A stretch of 64,000 nt of DNA from Halomarinibacterium sedimenti (GCF_019312585.1 NZ_JAHWDP010000003.1:434001-498000), one strand, 5' to 3'. Positions 7,486 through 16,915 are shown, counted from the first letter of the stretch. Program-made: numbers and translations. The notes: a model not told the origin generated them from the sequence alone.

Positions 7486-8817
7486 TTAGAAACTTATAAC
7501 TGATTCGAAAACAACTCCATTAAATTTACCTTCGTTATAAATATTTCCTACTGGGAAATCCTTATACTCTTGATTAACATATTCAAGTTTTGCAAGAACG
7601 TTTTTGGTAATAAATGCTCCAAAACCTACGTTAAAACGATTAATACTTACATCAACTCCAGGAGCTAATTCGCCACTTGCGCTATTATATCTACCTCCAA
7701 TGTAGAAGTTTTCATTATTTCCAAATCGATATAACAACTCGAGCATATATTGATTCCAATTTCGGTCTACCTGTTCTCCATTAGTATCTAATTCGGAATC
7801 GGCACGACCTGTAATCGTTTCATACATTCCAAAGAACTCAAGACCTTGATACTTCACAAATGGATTAATCATTATTGCTGTTACTTCATTTCTGAAACCT
7901 GGATCAAAACGACCCGATCTAAAATTACTAGTTGCACTAGCTTCTGCATCTTCTAAAACAAGATAATATCGAGAACCAGCACGGTCACCAGAATACAAAT
8001 AAGTTCTTGCTGAATGAGAAGTATTATATACAGACCCTGTTAAACGAACGCGTAAATCACTATCTATTTGTTTATCGTACCCAAGTTTAGCTACGAGAGA
8101 AGGAGAGGTAGTTTCAGGATTGTTTACTGCTTGGTTCAATTTTCCATTGGTAAGCCCAACCATCGCAATCCAACCGTTATTTCGGTAGTAAAACTCTCCT
8201 GCAACTTCAGTAGTAAAGGCATCTAATATGGTATTCCCAACAAATGGATTGTAAATAGAAGATGAGTTATCTGATCTTCTAAAGTGGGTATCTCCATAAT
8301 TTACTTCCATATGACCAATCTTAACGGTTACATATTTCATTAACTCGCTTAACGTTCCTTCTTTAATGAAGTTAAGGTTGTCTATTTGTAAATATCCTCC
8401 CTTTACATAAGGTTCTGGGTGGTGTCTTGAAGATAAATAGGTACGCAAATGCATTCGTAAACCATCTGCTAAGGCAACATCCAAATCTAAGTTGGCGGTT
8501 GCTAGGTTAAAATTATCCCCTATTTCAATTAATGGTAAACTTTCATACCAAGGGCTTGTTGGATCCATAGAGGCTGCTTCAGTCCATCCGTTTTCGTGAT
8601 CTACAGCTTGAAATTGTAATGCCGAAGACCCTCCAATTCTAACAGTTACGCCTTCAAAGGCTTTTATAACAGCCGTATCTTTAGGAGCTTCAAAGACATT
8701 AATTCCATCCTTACTTGGCTCTCTAAAATTGTTCAAACTTCTTTTGTCTTGGCCAAAACTCACCGTTATCATAATGAGCATACCAAACGCGATTAAATTC
8801 TTTACATGATTTTTCAT
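7486..8817 (-). CDS. outer-membrane porin-like beta-barrel protein
   Basis: 443 aa with a signal peptide (about residues 1-22, ending SFGQ). The mature part is built of alternating polar/hydrophobic strands rich in Tyr, Gly, Asn and aromatic residues, and ends in a C-terminal strand with terminal Phe (FESVISF), typical of outer-membrane barrels. It reads as a porin-family protein; phosphate-selective or other specificity cannot be told. It lies 2 bp downstream of the YceI gene on the same strand, so the two are probably one operon. Confidence 0.7.
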   Translation of the reverse strand: MKNHVKNLIAFGMLIMITVSFGQDKRSLNNFREPSKDGINVFEAPKDTAVIKAFEGVTVRIGGSSALQFQAVDHENGWTEAASMDPTSPWYESLPLIEIGDNFNLATANLDLDVALADGLRMHLRTYLSSRHHPEPYVKGGYLQIDNLNFIKEGTLSELMKYVTVKIGHMEVNYGDTHFRRSDNSSSIYNPFVGNTILDAFTTEVAGEFYYRNNGWIAMVGLTNGKLNQAVNNPETTSPSLVAKLGYDKQIDSDLRVRLTGSVYNTSHSARTYLYSGDRAGSRYYLVLEDAEASATSNFRSGRFDPGFRNEVTAIMINPFVKYQGLEFFGMYETITGRADSELDTNGEQVDRNWNQYMLELLYRFGNNENFYIGGRYNSASGELAPGVDVSINRFNVGFGAFITKNVLAKLEYVNQEYKDFPVGNIYNEGKFNGVVFESVISF

Positions 8818-8819
8818 AA

Positions 8820-9422
8820 TTAATAATAATTTAGGTTAAAGTCTATTGTTATTGGATCGCCTGTTTTTAACGTCCCGAGTAATGCTGTGGGAGGTTCCAC
8901 TCCAAAATCGGTCATCTTTAAAGGCAGTTCTCCTTTTATAATTAAAGTTTTATTTGTTTGAGAAATATTGACATGGATAGCAACTTTCTTACTTATCCCA
9001 GCAATACTGAGAGTGCCGTGTAAAATAGCCTTATAGGTCCCAGAGCCTGTTTCACTTAAGGCAGATAGTTTTTCAAACTGATATTTTATGGTAGGGTGTT
9101 CTTCATACTTTAAAGCATCGTAACACTTATTATCCATAATACGTTTCCCACTCTTAAGTGTTTTTACATCCACAAACACCTTTATACTTTGTATTGCTAA
9201 TGTTTGGGCAGTGGTATTTAACTCTAAGGAACCTCTAAAACTTTCTGAAACCATTTCCCAATCGTGTAATGAAGATGTACCCTTTATGGTGAAATTTGAA
9301 TTTCCTGAATCTACTTTATACGATTTAATAGTTGATACAGTTGTAGATTCTTCATTTAAGGACTGACCGAAACCCTCAAAACTTGTTATTAAAAAAGCGA
9401 GTAAAAAGATTAGATATTTCAT
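8820..9422 (-). CDS. YceI family periplasmic protein
   Basis: 200 aa with a signal peptide (residues 1-19). The mature protein has the YceI lipocalin-like beta-barrel pattern: YKVDSGNSNFTIKGTSSLHDWE at the start, KSGKRIMDNKCYDALKYEEHP in the middle, and a closing ITIDFNLNYY strand. YceI proteins bind isoprenoid or other amphipathic ligands in the periplasm. First gene of an operon with the downstream porin; a TAnnTTTG box lies 33-40 nt upstream of the start. Confidence 0.85.
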   Translation of the reverse strand: MKYLIFLLAFLITSFEGFGQSLNEESTTVSTIKSYKVDSGNSNFTIKGTSSLHDWEMVSESFRGSLELNTTAQTLAIQSIKVFVDVKTLKSGKRIMDNKCYDALKYEEHPTIKYQFEKLSALSETGSGTYKAILHGTLSIAGISKKVAIHVNISQTNKTLIIKGELPLKMTDFGVEPPTALLGTLKTGDPITIDFNLNYY

Positions 9423-9454
9423 GATATTAGATTGTTCTTTTACTTATTTATAGA

Positions 9455-9462
9455 CAAAACTA
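9455..9462 (-). promoter_or_regulatory. TAnnTTTG -7 box for the YceI-porin operon
   Basis: TAGTTTTG on the minus strand matches the -7 consensus. No convincing -33 box. Confidence 0.4.
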
Positions 9463-9589
9463 CAAGCAGAAAAAGTTGTAAACTATGATTAAAGTCATTT
9501 TAAAAATTACCTCAATTCCAAAAAGATAGAATCCCAAGTATATATGGAAAACCACCTCCACTCTGTACGCTATTAAATTGTAAAATTGC

Positions 9590-9597
9590 TACCTTTG
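9590..9597 (+). promoter_or_regulatory. TAnnTTTG -7 box of the udk-mutB run
   Basis: TACCTTTG sits 15 nt before the ATG at 9613 and downstream of the alternative ATG at 9586. This decides the udk start at 9613: the upstream ATG would lie outside the transcript. Confidence 0.55.
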
Positions 9598-9612
9598 CGT
9601 AAAATAAAACCT

Positions 9613-10221
9613 ATGCTTATTATTGGTATTGCTGGCGGAACGGGTAGCGGAAAAACTACCGTGGTTGATCAAATTGTTGAAGAACTTCCTAAAGATGAAG
9701 TGTGTGTTATATCACAAGATTCGTATTATCACGACACTAGCCATTTATCGTATGCAGAACGAGTAAAAATAAACTTCGATCATCCAAAAGCTATCGATTT
9801 CGAATTATTGGTAAAGCATCTTAAAGAACTTAGAAAAGGAAAAACTATAGACCAACCTATATATTCCTTTGTGGAGCATAATAGAACTAAAGAAACCCTA
9901 AAGACCTACCCTAAGAAGGTTGTTATTGTAGAAGGAATTCTAATTCTTACCCATCCCGAAATTCGCGAAATGTTCGATATTAAACTATTTGTTCATGCAG
10001 ATAGCGACGAACGTTTGATACGAAGGTTAAAAAGAGATATTACGGAGCGTGGGAGAGATTTAAAAGAAGTACTAAATCGCTACCAAAGTACGTTAAAACC
10101 TATGCACCAACAATTTATTGAACCTACTAAGGAATACGCAGACATTATTATCCCTACCAATCGATATAATACTGTTGCTGTAAAACTTATAAGAAACATT
10201 ATTCATCAAAGATTATCGTAA
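9613..10221 (+). CDS. udk: uridine kinase
   Basis: 202 aa from ATG 9613; an upstream ATG at 9586 is disfavoured because it precedes the probable promoter. P-loop GGTGSGKT at residues 8-15 and the substrate segment DSYYHD around 36-41; NFDHPKAID and the Arg-rich RLIRRLKRDITERGRD lid helix are typical of uridine/cytidine kinases. It phosphorylates uridine and cytidine in pyrimidine salvage, in the cytosol. First gene of a tight plus-strand run through mutB (9 bp to the DivIC-like gene). Confidence 0.93.
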   Translation: MLIIGIAGGTGSGKTTVVDQIVEELPKDEVCVISQDSYYHDTSHLSYAERVKINFDHPKAIDFELLVKHLKELRKGKTIDQPIYSFVEHNRTKETLKTYPKKVVIVEGILILTHPEIREMFDIKLFVHADSDERLIRRLKRDITERGRDLKEVLNRYQSTLKPMHQQFIEPTKEYADIIIPTNRYNTVAVKLIRNIIHQRLS

Positions 10222-10230
10222 CTTTACGGG

Positions 10231-10566
10231 ATGAAATTTTCTGAATTAAAAAAGAAGAAATGGATACGATTTATAAGCAACAAATACGTGCTTATTTTAA
10301 TCCTTTTTTTGGTTTGGATGATTTTCTTCGACACAAATTCTTATTTCATTCATAAAGAGCTTAATGACGATATTAATGCACTCGAAAAAAGTAAAGAGTT
10401 TTACGAAGAAGAGATAAAAAAAGACAAAACTTTTATAGAAAAAATGAAGGATAGTAATGAAATGGAGAAATATGCACGGGAAAAATACTATTTAAAGAAA
10501 GAAAATGAAGACATATATATCATAGAACACGAGGATAGCCTAAAAAAAGAAAAAGAGCATGAGTGA
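10231..10566 (+). CDS. septum formation initiator family protein (FtsB/DivIC-like)
   Basis: 111 aa. A basic N-terminus precedes one membrane helix (about residues 19-32), followed by a coiled coil rich in Glu and Lys with the family's EKYAREKYYLKKENEDIYII ending. This layout matches DivIC/FtsB proteins, bitopic divisome subunits linking FtsL and FtsQ. It overlaps the mutA start by 8 bp, so it shares a transcript with metabolic genes; such placement carries no evident functional link. Confidence 0.85.
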   Translation: MKFSELKKKKWIRFISNKYVLILILFLVWMIFFDTNSYFIHKELNDDINALEKSKEFYEEEIKKDKTFIEKMKDSNEMEKYAREKYYLKKENEDIYIIEHEDSLKKEKEHE

Positions 10567-11929
10567 TTCGCTATTTTCAGAATTTGAATCTGTTTCTGCA
10601 AAACAATGGAAACAAAAAATTCAAGTAGAACTTAAAGGAGAAGATTACAATGAGAAACTCGTTTGGCAGAGTTTAGAAGGAGTTCATGTAAAACCCTTTT
10701 ATCATAAAGATGACTTCCCTCAAGGGTTTCAAACCATTCCTGGGCAACCAAAGGAATGGAGTGTGGTACAGCATGTTTTTATTGATGATGAAGCGATTAG
10801 CAATCGGTTACTTTTAGATGCCATTGAAAGAGGTGCAGAAGCGGTCTATCTTACAACTGAAAAAGTTTTTGATATTGAAAAAGTGTTTCAAAATTTTGGT
10901 TTCCAAAACACATCCATCTATTTCAATATTAAGTTTTTAGATGCTTTTTTTTTAAATAAATTAATTGCATTTCTTCAGAAAAAAAATGCCTGTGTTTTAT
11001 ACAACATCGATCTCATAAACCATCTTTGCGAAGATGGAAATTGGTTTCATTCACTAGAAAAAGACCATCAAATTTTAGATGAAATTGTTTTAAAGAATCC
11101 TTCCGAAGCTATTTTAGGAGTTGATACCTCTATGTATCAAAATGCGGGTGCAAACATTGTCCAACAGCTTGCTTATGCCCTTGCTCACGCCAACGAATAT
11201 TTTAATCATTACGAAGCACAAAAAGAACTTCAGTTATGTTTTAAAATAGCTGTTGGTAGTAATTATTTCTTCGAAATTGCAAAGGTGAGAGCGCTTCGAT
11301 TATTGTATGCAACTTTGGCTTCAGAATATAATTTTAATCCACAGTGTCACATTTTGGCAACGCCTAGTAAACGTAACAAAACCCTGTATGACTATAATGT
11401 AAATATGCTTCGCACCACTACCGAAGCGATGAGTGCCGTTTTTGGGGGTGCCAATGCCGTTTGCAATCTTCCGTATGATGCATTATATCATAAAAGCAAT
11501 GAATTTGGAGAGCGAATTTCCAGAAATCAGTTGCTTATTCTAAAAGCTGAAAGTTATTTTGACGCAGTAACAAACCCCGCAGATGGTAGTTATTATATTG
11601 AAAAATTAACCGAAGAACTTGCAGAAAAATCGCTTACAGTATTTAAAGAAATTGAAAAGGGCGGTGGATTTCTGAAGCAATTAAAAGAAGGAATCATTCA
11701 GAAAAAAATAAAAGAAAGTGCTCAAAAAGAGCAGTCCCTTTTTGATAGTGGAACCCTAGTTTTGGTCGGAACCAACAAATATCAAAACAAATTGGATGCT
11801 ATGTCAGAAGACCTAGAATTGTTCCCATTTGTAAAAACAAAAGCTAGAAAAACCATCATTGAACCTATTATTGAAAAAAGACTTTCAGAAATAATTGAAA
11901 AAGAACGATTAGAAAATGAAAAAAAATAA
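10559..11929 (+). CDS. mutA: methylmalonyl-CoA mutase small subunit
   Basis: 456 aa, the length expected for the MutA subunit lacking the C-terminal cobalamin domain. The TIM-barrel half is visible (for example TTTEAMSAVFGGANAVCNLPYD and RISRNQLLILKAESYFD, then NPADGSYYIEKLTEELAEK). It forms a heterodimer with MutB and is catalytically silent, supporting conversion between (R)-methylmalonyl-CoA and succinyl-CoA. Starts within the 3' end of the DivIC-like gene and overlaps the following lipoprotein gene by 14 bp. Confidence 0.93.
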   Translation: MSDSLFSEFESVSAKQWKQKIQVELKGEDYNEKLVWQSLEGVHVKPFYHKDDFPQGFQTIPGQPKEWSVVQHVFIDDEAISNRLLLDAIERGAEAVYLTTEKVFDIEKVFQNFGFQNTSIYFNIKFLDAFFLNKLIAFLQKKNACVLYNIDLINHLCEDGNWFHSLEKDHQILDEIVLKNPSEAILGVDTSMYQNAGANIVQQLAYALAHANEYFNHYEAQKELQLCFKIAVGSNYFFEIAKVRALRLLYATLASEYNFNPQCHILATPSKRNKTLYDYNVNMLRTTTEAMSAVFGGANAVCNLPYDALYHKSNEFGERISRNQLLILKAESYFDAVTNPADGSYYIEKLTEELAEKSLTVFKEIEKGGGFLKQLKEGIIQKKIKESAQKEQSLFDSGTLVLVGTNKYQNKLDAMSEDLELFPFVKTKARKTIIEPIIEKRLSEIIEKERLENEKK

Positions 11930-12512
11930 TATTGTAATTCTTATAATTTTAGCCTCATTTTTTGCCGGCTGTGAAGAGCCTTTGGACTACAAATTTCAAG
12001 ACAAGCCACAGTTAGTAGAATGTCCTGGGGCAGATAAAGCCTTAATGCACGAAGCTTTGTATAGCTTTCAAGAGGATATTGGCGCTTATTATAATAAGCA
12101 CACCGATTTTAGGGAAGGCACTACAAACTATTACTTAGAGGCCTATAGACAGTATGTATATTTTGGTTTTTCTGGGGAAGCAAAGTTTGATGAAATAGCA
12201 TCTCCTCATTCTAAAAAAGTTTTAAAAAAGCTTAAAGAAATTGATGGCCTTTGGAATACTGGAAACGTAAAAACCAATCTAAACTATAACTACGAGTATA
12301 TTGAATGTCTTTTGAATAACATTGAAGATAAAGACATGAAAGAAAGACTACTTAGTTTAAAAAAAGTAGATTATTTATCGCCAGATATGGTTGCAGAGCC
12401 CATGCGAAGAGAAGTTCTAAAAATTGTGGGAGATGAACATTTGGCCATGTATATGATGCTCGATGCCTATTACCAATATTTAATAAACTACGATTTTCCC
12501 GAAGCGAGATAG
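11916..12512 (+). CDS. uncharacterised lipoprotein between mutA and mutB
   Basis: 198 aa. Lipoprotein signal peptide with lipobox FAGC (Cys about residue 19), followed by an all-helical, Tyr-rich, charged domain without a motif I recognise. It overlaps mutA by 14 bp and ends 1 bp before mutB, so it is translationally embedded in the mutase operon. A direct role in the cytosolic mutase is unlikely given its envelope location. No function assigned. Confidence 0.75.
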   Translation: MKKNNIVILIILASFFAGCEEPLDYKFQDKPQLVECPGADKALMHEALYSFQEDIGAYYNKHTDFREGTTNYYLEAYRQYVYFGFSGEAKFDEIASPHSKKVLKKLKEIDGLWNTGNVKTNLNYNYEYIECLLNNIEDKDMKERLLSLKKVDYLSPDMVAEPMRREVLKIVGDEHLAMYMMLDAYYQYLINYDFPEAR

Positions 12513-12513
12513 C

Positions 12514-14643
12514 ATGAATAGAAAAAATCTCCAACATATTACTATAAAGAAGTCCATTCCTGAAAAAAAATATCCCAATTCAGAAATGGAAACTGCTGAA
12601 GGTATTTCGGTAAAATCAACCTATTCTGAAGGTGATATTGCCTCTTTAAATCATCTCAACTTCGCTGCTGGTATTGCGCCTAATTTACGTGGTCCTTACA
12701 GTACAATGTATGTTCAAAAGCCTTGGACCATTCGCCAGTACGCAGGATTTTCTACTGCCGAGGATAGCAACGCTTTTTACCGAAGAAATCTTGCCGCAGG
12801 ACAAAAAGGACTATCTGTTGCCTTTGATTTAGCTACGCATCGCGGTTACGACAGTGACCATGAACGCGTTGTTGGGGATGTAGGAAAAGCTGGTGTTGCC
12901 ATTGATAGTGTGGAGGATATGAAAATTTTGTTCGACCAAATTCCACTGGACAAAATGAGTGTTTCAATGACGATGAATGGTGCGGTGTTACCTATCATGG
13001 CTTTTTATATTGTCGCTGCTGAAGAACAAGGAGTTAATCCAGAGGCTTTAGCTGGAACCATTCAAAATGACATTTTAAAGGAGTTTATGGTGCGAAATAC
13101 CTACATCTACCCTCCCACTCCTTCTATGAAAATTATAGGTGATATTTTTAAATATACCAGTAGGCATATGCCCAAGTTTAATTCCATTTCAATTTCGGGA
13201 TACCATATGCAGGAAGCCGGAGCTACCTGTGATATTGAATTGGCCTATACCCTCGCCGACGGACTCGAATACATACGTACTGGAATCGATGCTGGAATGA
13301 GCATTGATAGCTTTGCCCCTCGCCTCTCTTTCTTTTGGGCCATTGGGATGAATCATTTTATGGAAATAGCAAAAATGCGTGCCGCAAGAATGCTTTGGGC
13401 AAAAATTGTTAAACAATTCCACCCTAATAATGAAAAATCACTCGCACTACGGACTCATTGCCAAACCAGCGGATGGAGTTTAACCGAACAAGACCCTTTC
13501 AATAATGTTTCTAGAACCTGTATTGAAGCAGCGGCTGCCGTTTTTGGCGGAACCCAATCCTTACACACAAATGCCTTAGACGAAGCCATTGCACTCCCAA
13601 CCGATTTCTCTGCCAGAATAGCAAGAAATACTCAAATTTATCTTCAACAAGAAACGCAAATCACTAGAACTGTCGACCCTTGGGCTGGAAGTTTTTATGT
13701 TGAAAAACTCACCCATGATATTGCTGAAAAAGCGTGGCAGCTTATTGAAGAAGTGGAAGCATTAGGCGGCATGACCAAAGCTATTGAAGCTGGCATCCCA
13801 AAACTTCGCATCGAAGAAGCAGCCGCTAGAAAGCAAGCTCGAATCGATAGCGGACAGGACATTATTGTGGGCGTTAACAAATATCGATTAGAAAAAGAAG
13901 ACCCGCTACAAATTTTAGACGTAGACAATCAGAAAGTTAGAAAAGGACAAATTGAACGGATAAAGCGTATTAAAGCGGAAAGAAATTCAGAAAAAGTAAC
14001 GGAAGCACTTTCAAAATTAACTCAATGTGCTAAAACAGGTGAAGGAAATTTATTAGCTTTAGCAGTAGAAGCAGCCAGAGAACGAGCAACACTTGGTGAA
14101 ATTAGTGATGCTTTGGAAAAAGTCTTTGGAAGGTATAAAGCACAAATCAAATCCTTTAGTGGCGTGTACAGTAAAGAAATAAAGAAAGATCCAAGTTTTG
14201 AAAAAGCACGACAGATGGCAGACCAATTTGCCGAACTGGAAGGGCGTCGTCCCCGTATTATGATTGCCAAAATGGGGCAAGATGGTCACGACCGGGGTGC
14301 TAAAGTAGTTGCCACTGGTTATGCCGATGTAGGCTTTGATGTGGATATTGGACCGCTTTTTCAAACCCCAGCTGAAGCGGCCAAGCAAGCCATGGAAAAT
14401 GACGTACATATTTTAGGCGTTTCTTCTCTGGCGGCAGGTCATAAAACATTGGTACCACAGGTCATTGAAGAATTAAAGAAATACGGACGAGAAGATATCA
14501 TGGTGATTGTTGGCGGTGTAATTCCGCCACAGGATTACCAATATTTATTTGATGCCGGAGCGGTTGCCGTTTATGGCCCTGGCACCAAAATCAGTGAAGC
14601 CGCTATTGAAATTCTTCAAATCCTGATAGATTCTACAGACTAG
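12514..14643 (+). CDS. mutB: methylmalonyl-CoA mutase large subunit
   Basis: 709 aa, full length for the catalytic subunit. The N-terminal TIM barrel carries [20 protein letters not shown] and [17 protein letters not shown]; the C-terminal adenosylcobalamin-binding domain has DGHDRG at residues 590-595 (His592 is the lower axial ligand) and later [10 protein letters not shown]. It isomerises methylmalonyl-CoA to succinyl-CoA using adenosylcobalamin, linking propionate, odd-chain fatty acid and branched amino acid breakdown to the TCA cycle. Last gene of the udk run. The epimerase and a MeaB-like chaperone are not in this window. Confidence 0.97.
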   Translation: MNRKNLQHITIKKSIPEKKYPNSEMETAEGISVKSTYSEGDIASLNHLNFAAGIAPNLRGPYSTMYVQKPWTIRQYAGFSTAEDSNAFYRRNLAAGQKGLSVAFDLATHRGYDSDHERVVGDVGKAGVAIDSVEDMKILFDQIPLDKMSVSMTMNGAVLPIMAFYIVAAEEQGVNPEALAGTIQNDILKEFMVRNTYIYPPTPSMKIIGDIFKYTSRHMPKFNSISISGYHMQEAGATCDIELAYTLADGLEYIRTGIDAGMSIDSFAPRLSFFWAIGMNHFMEIAKMRAARMLWAKIVKQFHPNNEKSLALRTHCQTSGWSLTEQDPFNNVSRTCIEAAAAVFGGTQSLHTNALDEAIALPTDFSARIARNTQIYLQQETQITRTVDPWAGSFYVEKLTHDIAEKAWQLIEEVEALGGMTKAIEAGIPKLRIEEAAARKQARIDSGQDIIVGVNKYRLEKEDPLQILDVDNQKVRKGQIERIKRIKAERNSEKVTEALSKLTQCAKTGEGNLLALAVEAARERATLGEISDALEKVFGRYKAQIKSFSGVYSKEIKKDPSFEKARQMADQFAELEGRRPRIMIAKMGQDGHDRGAKVVATGYADVGFDVDIGPLFQTPAEAAKQAMENDVHILGVSSLAAGHKTLVPQVIEELKKYGREDIMVIVGGVIPPQDYQYLFDAGAVAVYGPGTKISEAAIEILQILIDSTD

Positions 14644-14689
14644 GTAACAATATTGTTACTTACTATTTTGTTACTTACAACATTGTTAC
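14644..14689. promoter_or_regulatory. palindrome and three 15-bp-spaced TGTTAC repeats (probable operator)
   Basis: GTAACAATATTGTTAC (14644-14659) is a perfect 16-bp palindrome. TGTTAC recurs at 14654, 14669 and 14684, exactly 15 bp apart, the first two followed by TTAC. The array covers the -33 region and abuts the -7 box of the ATPase gene. It begins directly after the mutB stop codon. Confidence 0.6.
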
Positions 14690-14697
14690 TATATTTG
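14667..14697 (+). promoter_or_regulatory. consensus promoter of the AAA ATPase gene
   Basis: TTTG (14667-14670), 19-nt spacer, TATATTTG (14690-14697): an exact match to the Bacteroidota consensus. The ATG at 14702 is 4 nt after the box, so the transcript probably begins at or within a few bases of the start codon. Confidence 0.7.
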
Positions 14698-14701
14698 TGA
14701 T

Positions 14702-15838
14702 ATGGAAAATAATCTTCCGTTTAAATATGGTAAACTCGTTACTGAAGATTTCTTTGTGAACAGAACCGAAGAGATTGCCCAAATATCGTCGCTGCTCACA
14801 TCAAAAATCAACGTAACGCTTATTTCACCCAGAAGATGGGGAAAATCTTCTTTGTTTTTTAAGATTGCCCATGATCTTGAAAAGAAAAATCCAAAAATCA
14901 AGTTTTGCTTTATCGATTTATTTAAAACCCGAAACGAAAGAGAATTTTATGAATATTTTGCTTCGGAAGTACTAAAAGCCTCCTATTCTAAATGGGAGGA
15001 GCGACTCGAAAAAGCGAAGGTGTTTTTTAAACATCTTATTCCAAAGTTCAGCTTTGGAGTAGATCCCACACAAGAATTTTCAGTATCGCTAGATTGGGAA
15101 GAGGTTCAAAAGCATCCGCAGGAAATTCTCGATTTACCAGAAGTTATTTCAAAAGAAAAAGGAATCCATATTATAATTTGTTTGGTTGAATTTCAGAATA
15201 TATCACACTTTAACGATTCGTTGGGCTTTCAGAAAAAATTACGTGCCAGCTGGCAAACACACCAACATTGCTCCTACGCTATCTACGGAAGCAAACAACA
15301 CATGATGACAGAGATTTTTGAAAAGAAATCGATGCCTTTTTACAAGTTTGGTGAAATTTTATTCCTTTCAAAAATAGACAACACACATTGGTGCAAATAC
15401 ATAGTAAAACGCTTCAAAAAAACGGGTAAAAGTATTTCGGCAAAGTATGCTTCAAAAATTGCCAGCCTAGTAGATAATCACCCCTATTTTGTGCAGCAAT
15501 TAGCGAATTCGGTTTGGATTTGCACTACAGACAAATGCAGTGAAACTGAAATTGAAATGGGGTTAAAAAATCTACTCAACCAATACGACCTTATCTTTAG
15601 TAGAGAGCTGGACGGGCTTTCTAACCTACAGCTTAATCTTTTAAAGGCCATTGCGTATAACGAAGAAAAACTAAGCAGTAAAAAAACGATTGACAAGTAC
15701 CATCTTTCTTCTTCGGCAAGTGTCAATCGGTCGAAAGAGGCACTCATTCAGAAAGAAATTATAGATACTTTTCATCAACAGATTGCGTTTTTGGATCCCC
15801 TATTTAAAATTTGGTTTAAAACAGTGTATTTAAAATGA
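14702..15838 (+). CDS. AAA/STAND-like ATPase of the ATPase_2 type
   Basis: 378 aa. N-terminal TEDFFVNRTEEI box and Walker A SPRRWGKSSL (residues 42-51) are typical of the archaeal-type ATPase_2 family. The segment in the Walker B position reads IHIIICLVEFQ (155-165): the usual Asp before Glu is Val162, though Glu163 and the FQNI that follow are kept. A GSKQHMM sensor-like segment follows, and the C-terminal ~90 residues look like a winged helix. No partner gene is adjacent. Function is unknown; relatives are often scattered, accessory genes. The gene stands alone between mutB and the SDR gene, with its own repeated operator and promoter. Confidence 0.78.
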   Translation: MENNLPFKYGKLVTEDFFVNRTEEIAQISSLLTSKINVTLISPRRWGKSSLFFKIAHDLEKKNPKIKFCFIDLFKTRNEREFYEYFASEVLKASYSKWEERLEKAKVFFKHLIPKFSFGVDPTQEFSVSLDWEEVQKHPQEILDLPEVISKEKGIHIIICLVEFQNISHFNDSLGFQKKLRASWQTHQHCSYAIYGSKQHMMTEIFEKKSMPFYKFGEILFLSKIDNTHWCKYIVKRFKKTGKSISAKYASKIASLVDNHPYFVQQLANSVWICTTDKCSETEIEMGLKNLLNQYDLIFSRELDGLSNLQLNLLKAIAYNEEKLSSKKTIDKYHLSSSASVNRSKEALIQKEIIDTFHQQIAFLDPLFKIWFKTVYLK

Positions 15839-15906
15839 TAAATAAACCTTAATGGGTAAAGCGATTCTTTATGTAAATTGTATTTTTATACTTCAAATAA
15901 CAATCC

Positions 15907-16788
15907 ATGAATTTAAAACAAAAAATGTTGCGCGATAATGCGCTAAAAGGAAAAACTATTGTAGTCACTGGAGGCGGAAGCGGTTTAGGAAAAGCCATGG
16001 CAACTTACTTTTTAGAGTTGGGTGCGAATATCGTTATCACCTCCAGAAATCTTGAAAAGTTGCAAACGGTTGCTGCCGAAATGGAAGCATCAACTGGTGG
16101 AAAAGTATTATCTGTTCAATGTGATGTTAGAAATTATGACGAAGTGGAAGCCATGGTAAAGGCCTCTGTGGATGCTTTTGGAAAAGTGGATGTCCTATTA
16201 AATAATGCCGCAGGAAATTTTATTTCTCCAACCGAGCGACTTTCCAGTAATGCATTTGATACTATTATTGATATTGTATTGAAAGGAACCAAAAACTGCA
16301 CTTTGGCATTTGGAAAGCATTGGATTGACCAAAAAGAAACTAATAAAGTAGTGTTGAATATTGTAACGACCTACGCTTGGACGGGTTCGTCGTATGTAGT
16401 GCCAAGTGCTACTGCAAAAGCTGGTGTGTTGGCTATGACACGCTCATTGGCAGTAGAATGGGCAAAATACGGAATGCGCTTTAATGCCATTGCTCCTGGT
16501 CCTTTCCCCACCAAAGGGGCCTGGGATAGATTACTACCTGGGGATTTAAAAGAAAAATTTGATTTAGCTAAAAAAGTACCTTTAAAACGTGTGGGGGACC
16601 ATCAAGAATTAGCGAATTTGGCTGCATATTTGGTTTCCGATTTTTCGGCATATGTAAATGGAGAAGTGATTACCATTGATGGTGGTGAATGGCTTAAAGG
16701 TGCTGGACAATTTAATTTACTGGAAGATATCCCCAAAGAAATGTGGGACATGTTGGAAGCTATGATTAAAGCCAAAAAGAGTAACTAA
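15907..16788 (+). CDS. SDR oxidoreductase, 2,4-dienoyl-CoA reductase-like
   Basis: 293 aa. NAD(P)-binding TGGGSGLG at residues 21-28 and NNAAG at 99-103. A classic SDR YxxxK is absent: the equivalent reads SATAK. Instead Tyr156, Ser167 and Lys171 in TYAWTGSSYVVPSATAK keep the spacing (11 and 4 residues) of mitochondrial/peroxisomal 2,4-dienoyl-CoA reductase, and the next stretch, KYGMRFNAIAPGP, also fits it. It would reduce the conjugated double bonds met in oxidation of unsaturated fatty acids with NADPH. Its 3' end is repeated in the downstream non-coding region. Start chosen at the only suitable ATG. Confidence 0.85.
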   Translation: MNLKQKMLRDNALKGKTIVVTGGGSGLGKAMATYFLELGANIVITSRNLEKLQTVAAEMEASTGGKVLSVQCDVRNYDEVEAMVKASVDAFGKVDVLLNNAAGNFISPTERLSSNAFDTIIDIVLKGTKNCTLAFGKHWIDQKETNKVVLNIVTTYAWTGSSYVVPSATAKAGVLAMTRSLAVEWAKYGMRFNAIAPGPFPTKGAWDRLLPGDLKEKFDLAKKVPLKRVGDHQELANLAAYLVSDFSAYVNGEVITIDGGEWLKGAGQFNLLEDIPKEMWDMLEAMIKAKKSN

Positions 16789-16806
16789 ATTTTCATTGAA
16801 ACCATC

Positions 16807-16868
16807 GTGGGTGGCAAATACTTAAAAATGACTAAACTGAATACTAGTTATTTTTAAGTATTTGGCGG
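16807..16868 (+). other. hairpin element copy 1
   Basis: Foot GTGGGTGG (16807-16814); arms 16815-16833 and 16845-16863 pair along 19 bp with a single wobble around an 11-nt loop; closing foot GGCGG ends at 16868. Total 62 nt. It lies in the 3' UTR of the SDR gene. Confidence 0.65.
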
Positions 16869-16915
16869 CAACCAAAAACTATGATAAAAGATAAAAGAAG
16901 CGTTTTAAATCATTC

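Noticed and set aside
14059-14409. 116-aa and 82-aa ORFs antisense to mutB
   Set aside because: They lie opposite the cobalamin domain of mutB and carry no family motif.
14702-15838. Part of a phage-defence or toxin-antitoxin module
   Set aside because: No adjacent effector, toxin or nuclease gene; neighbours are housekeeping genes.
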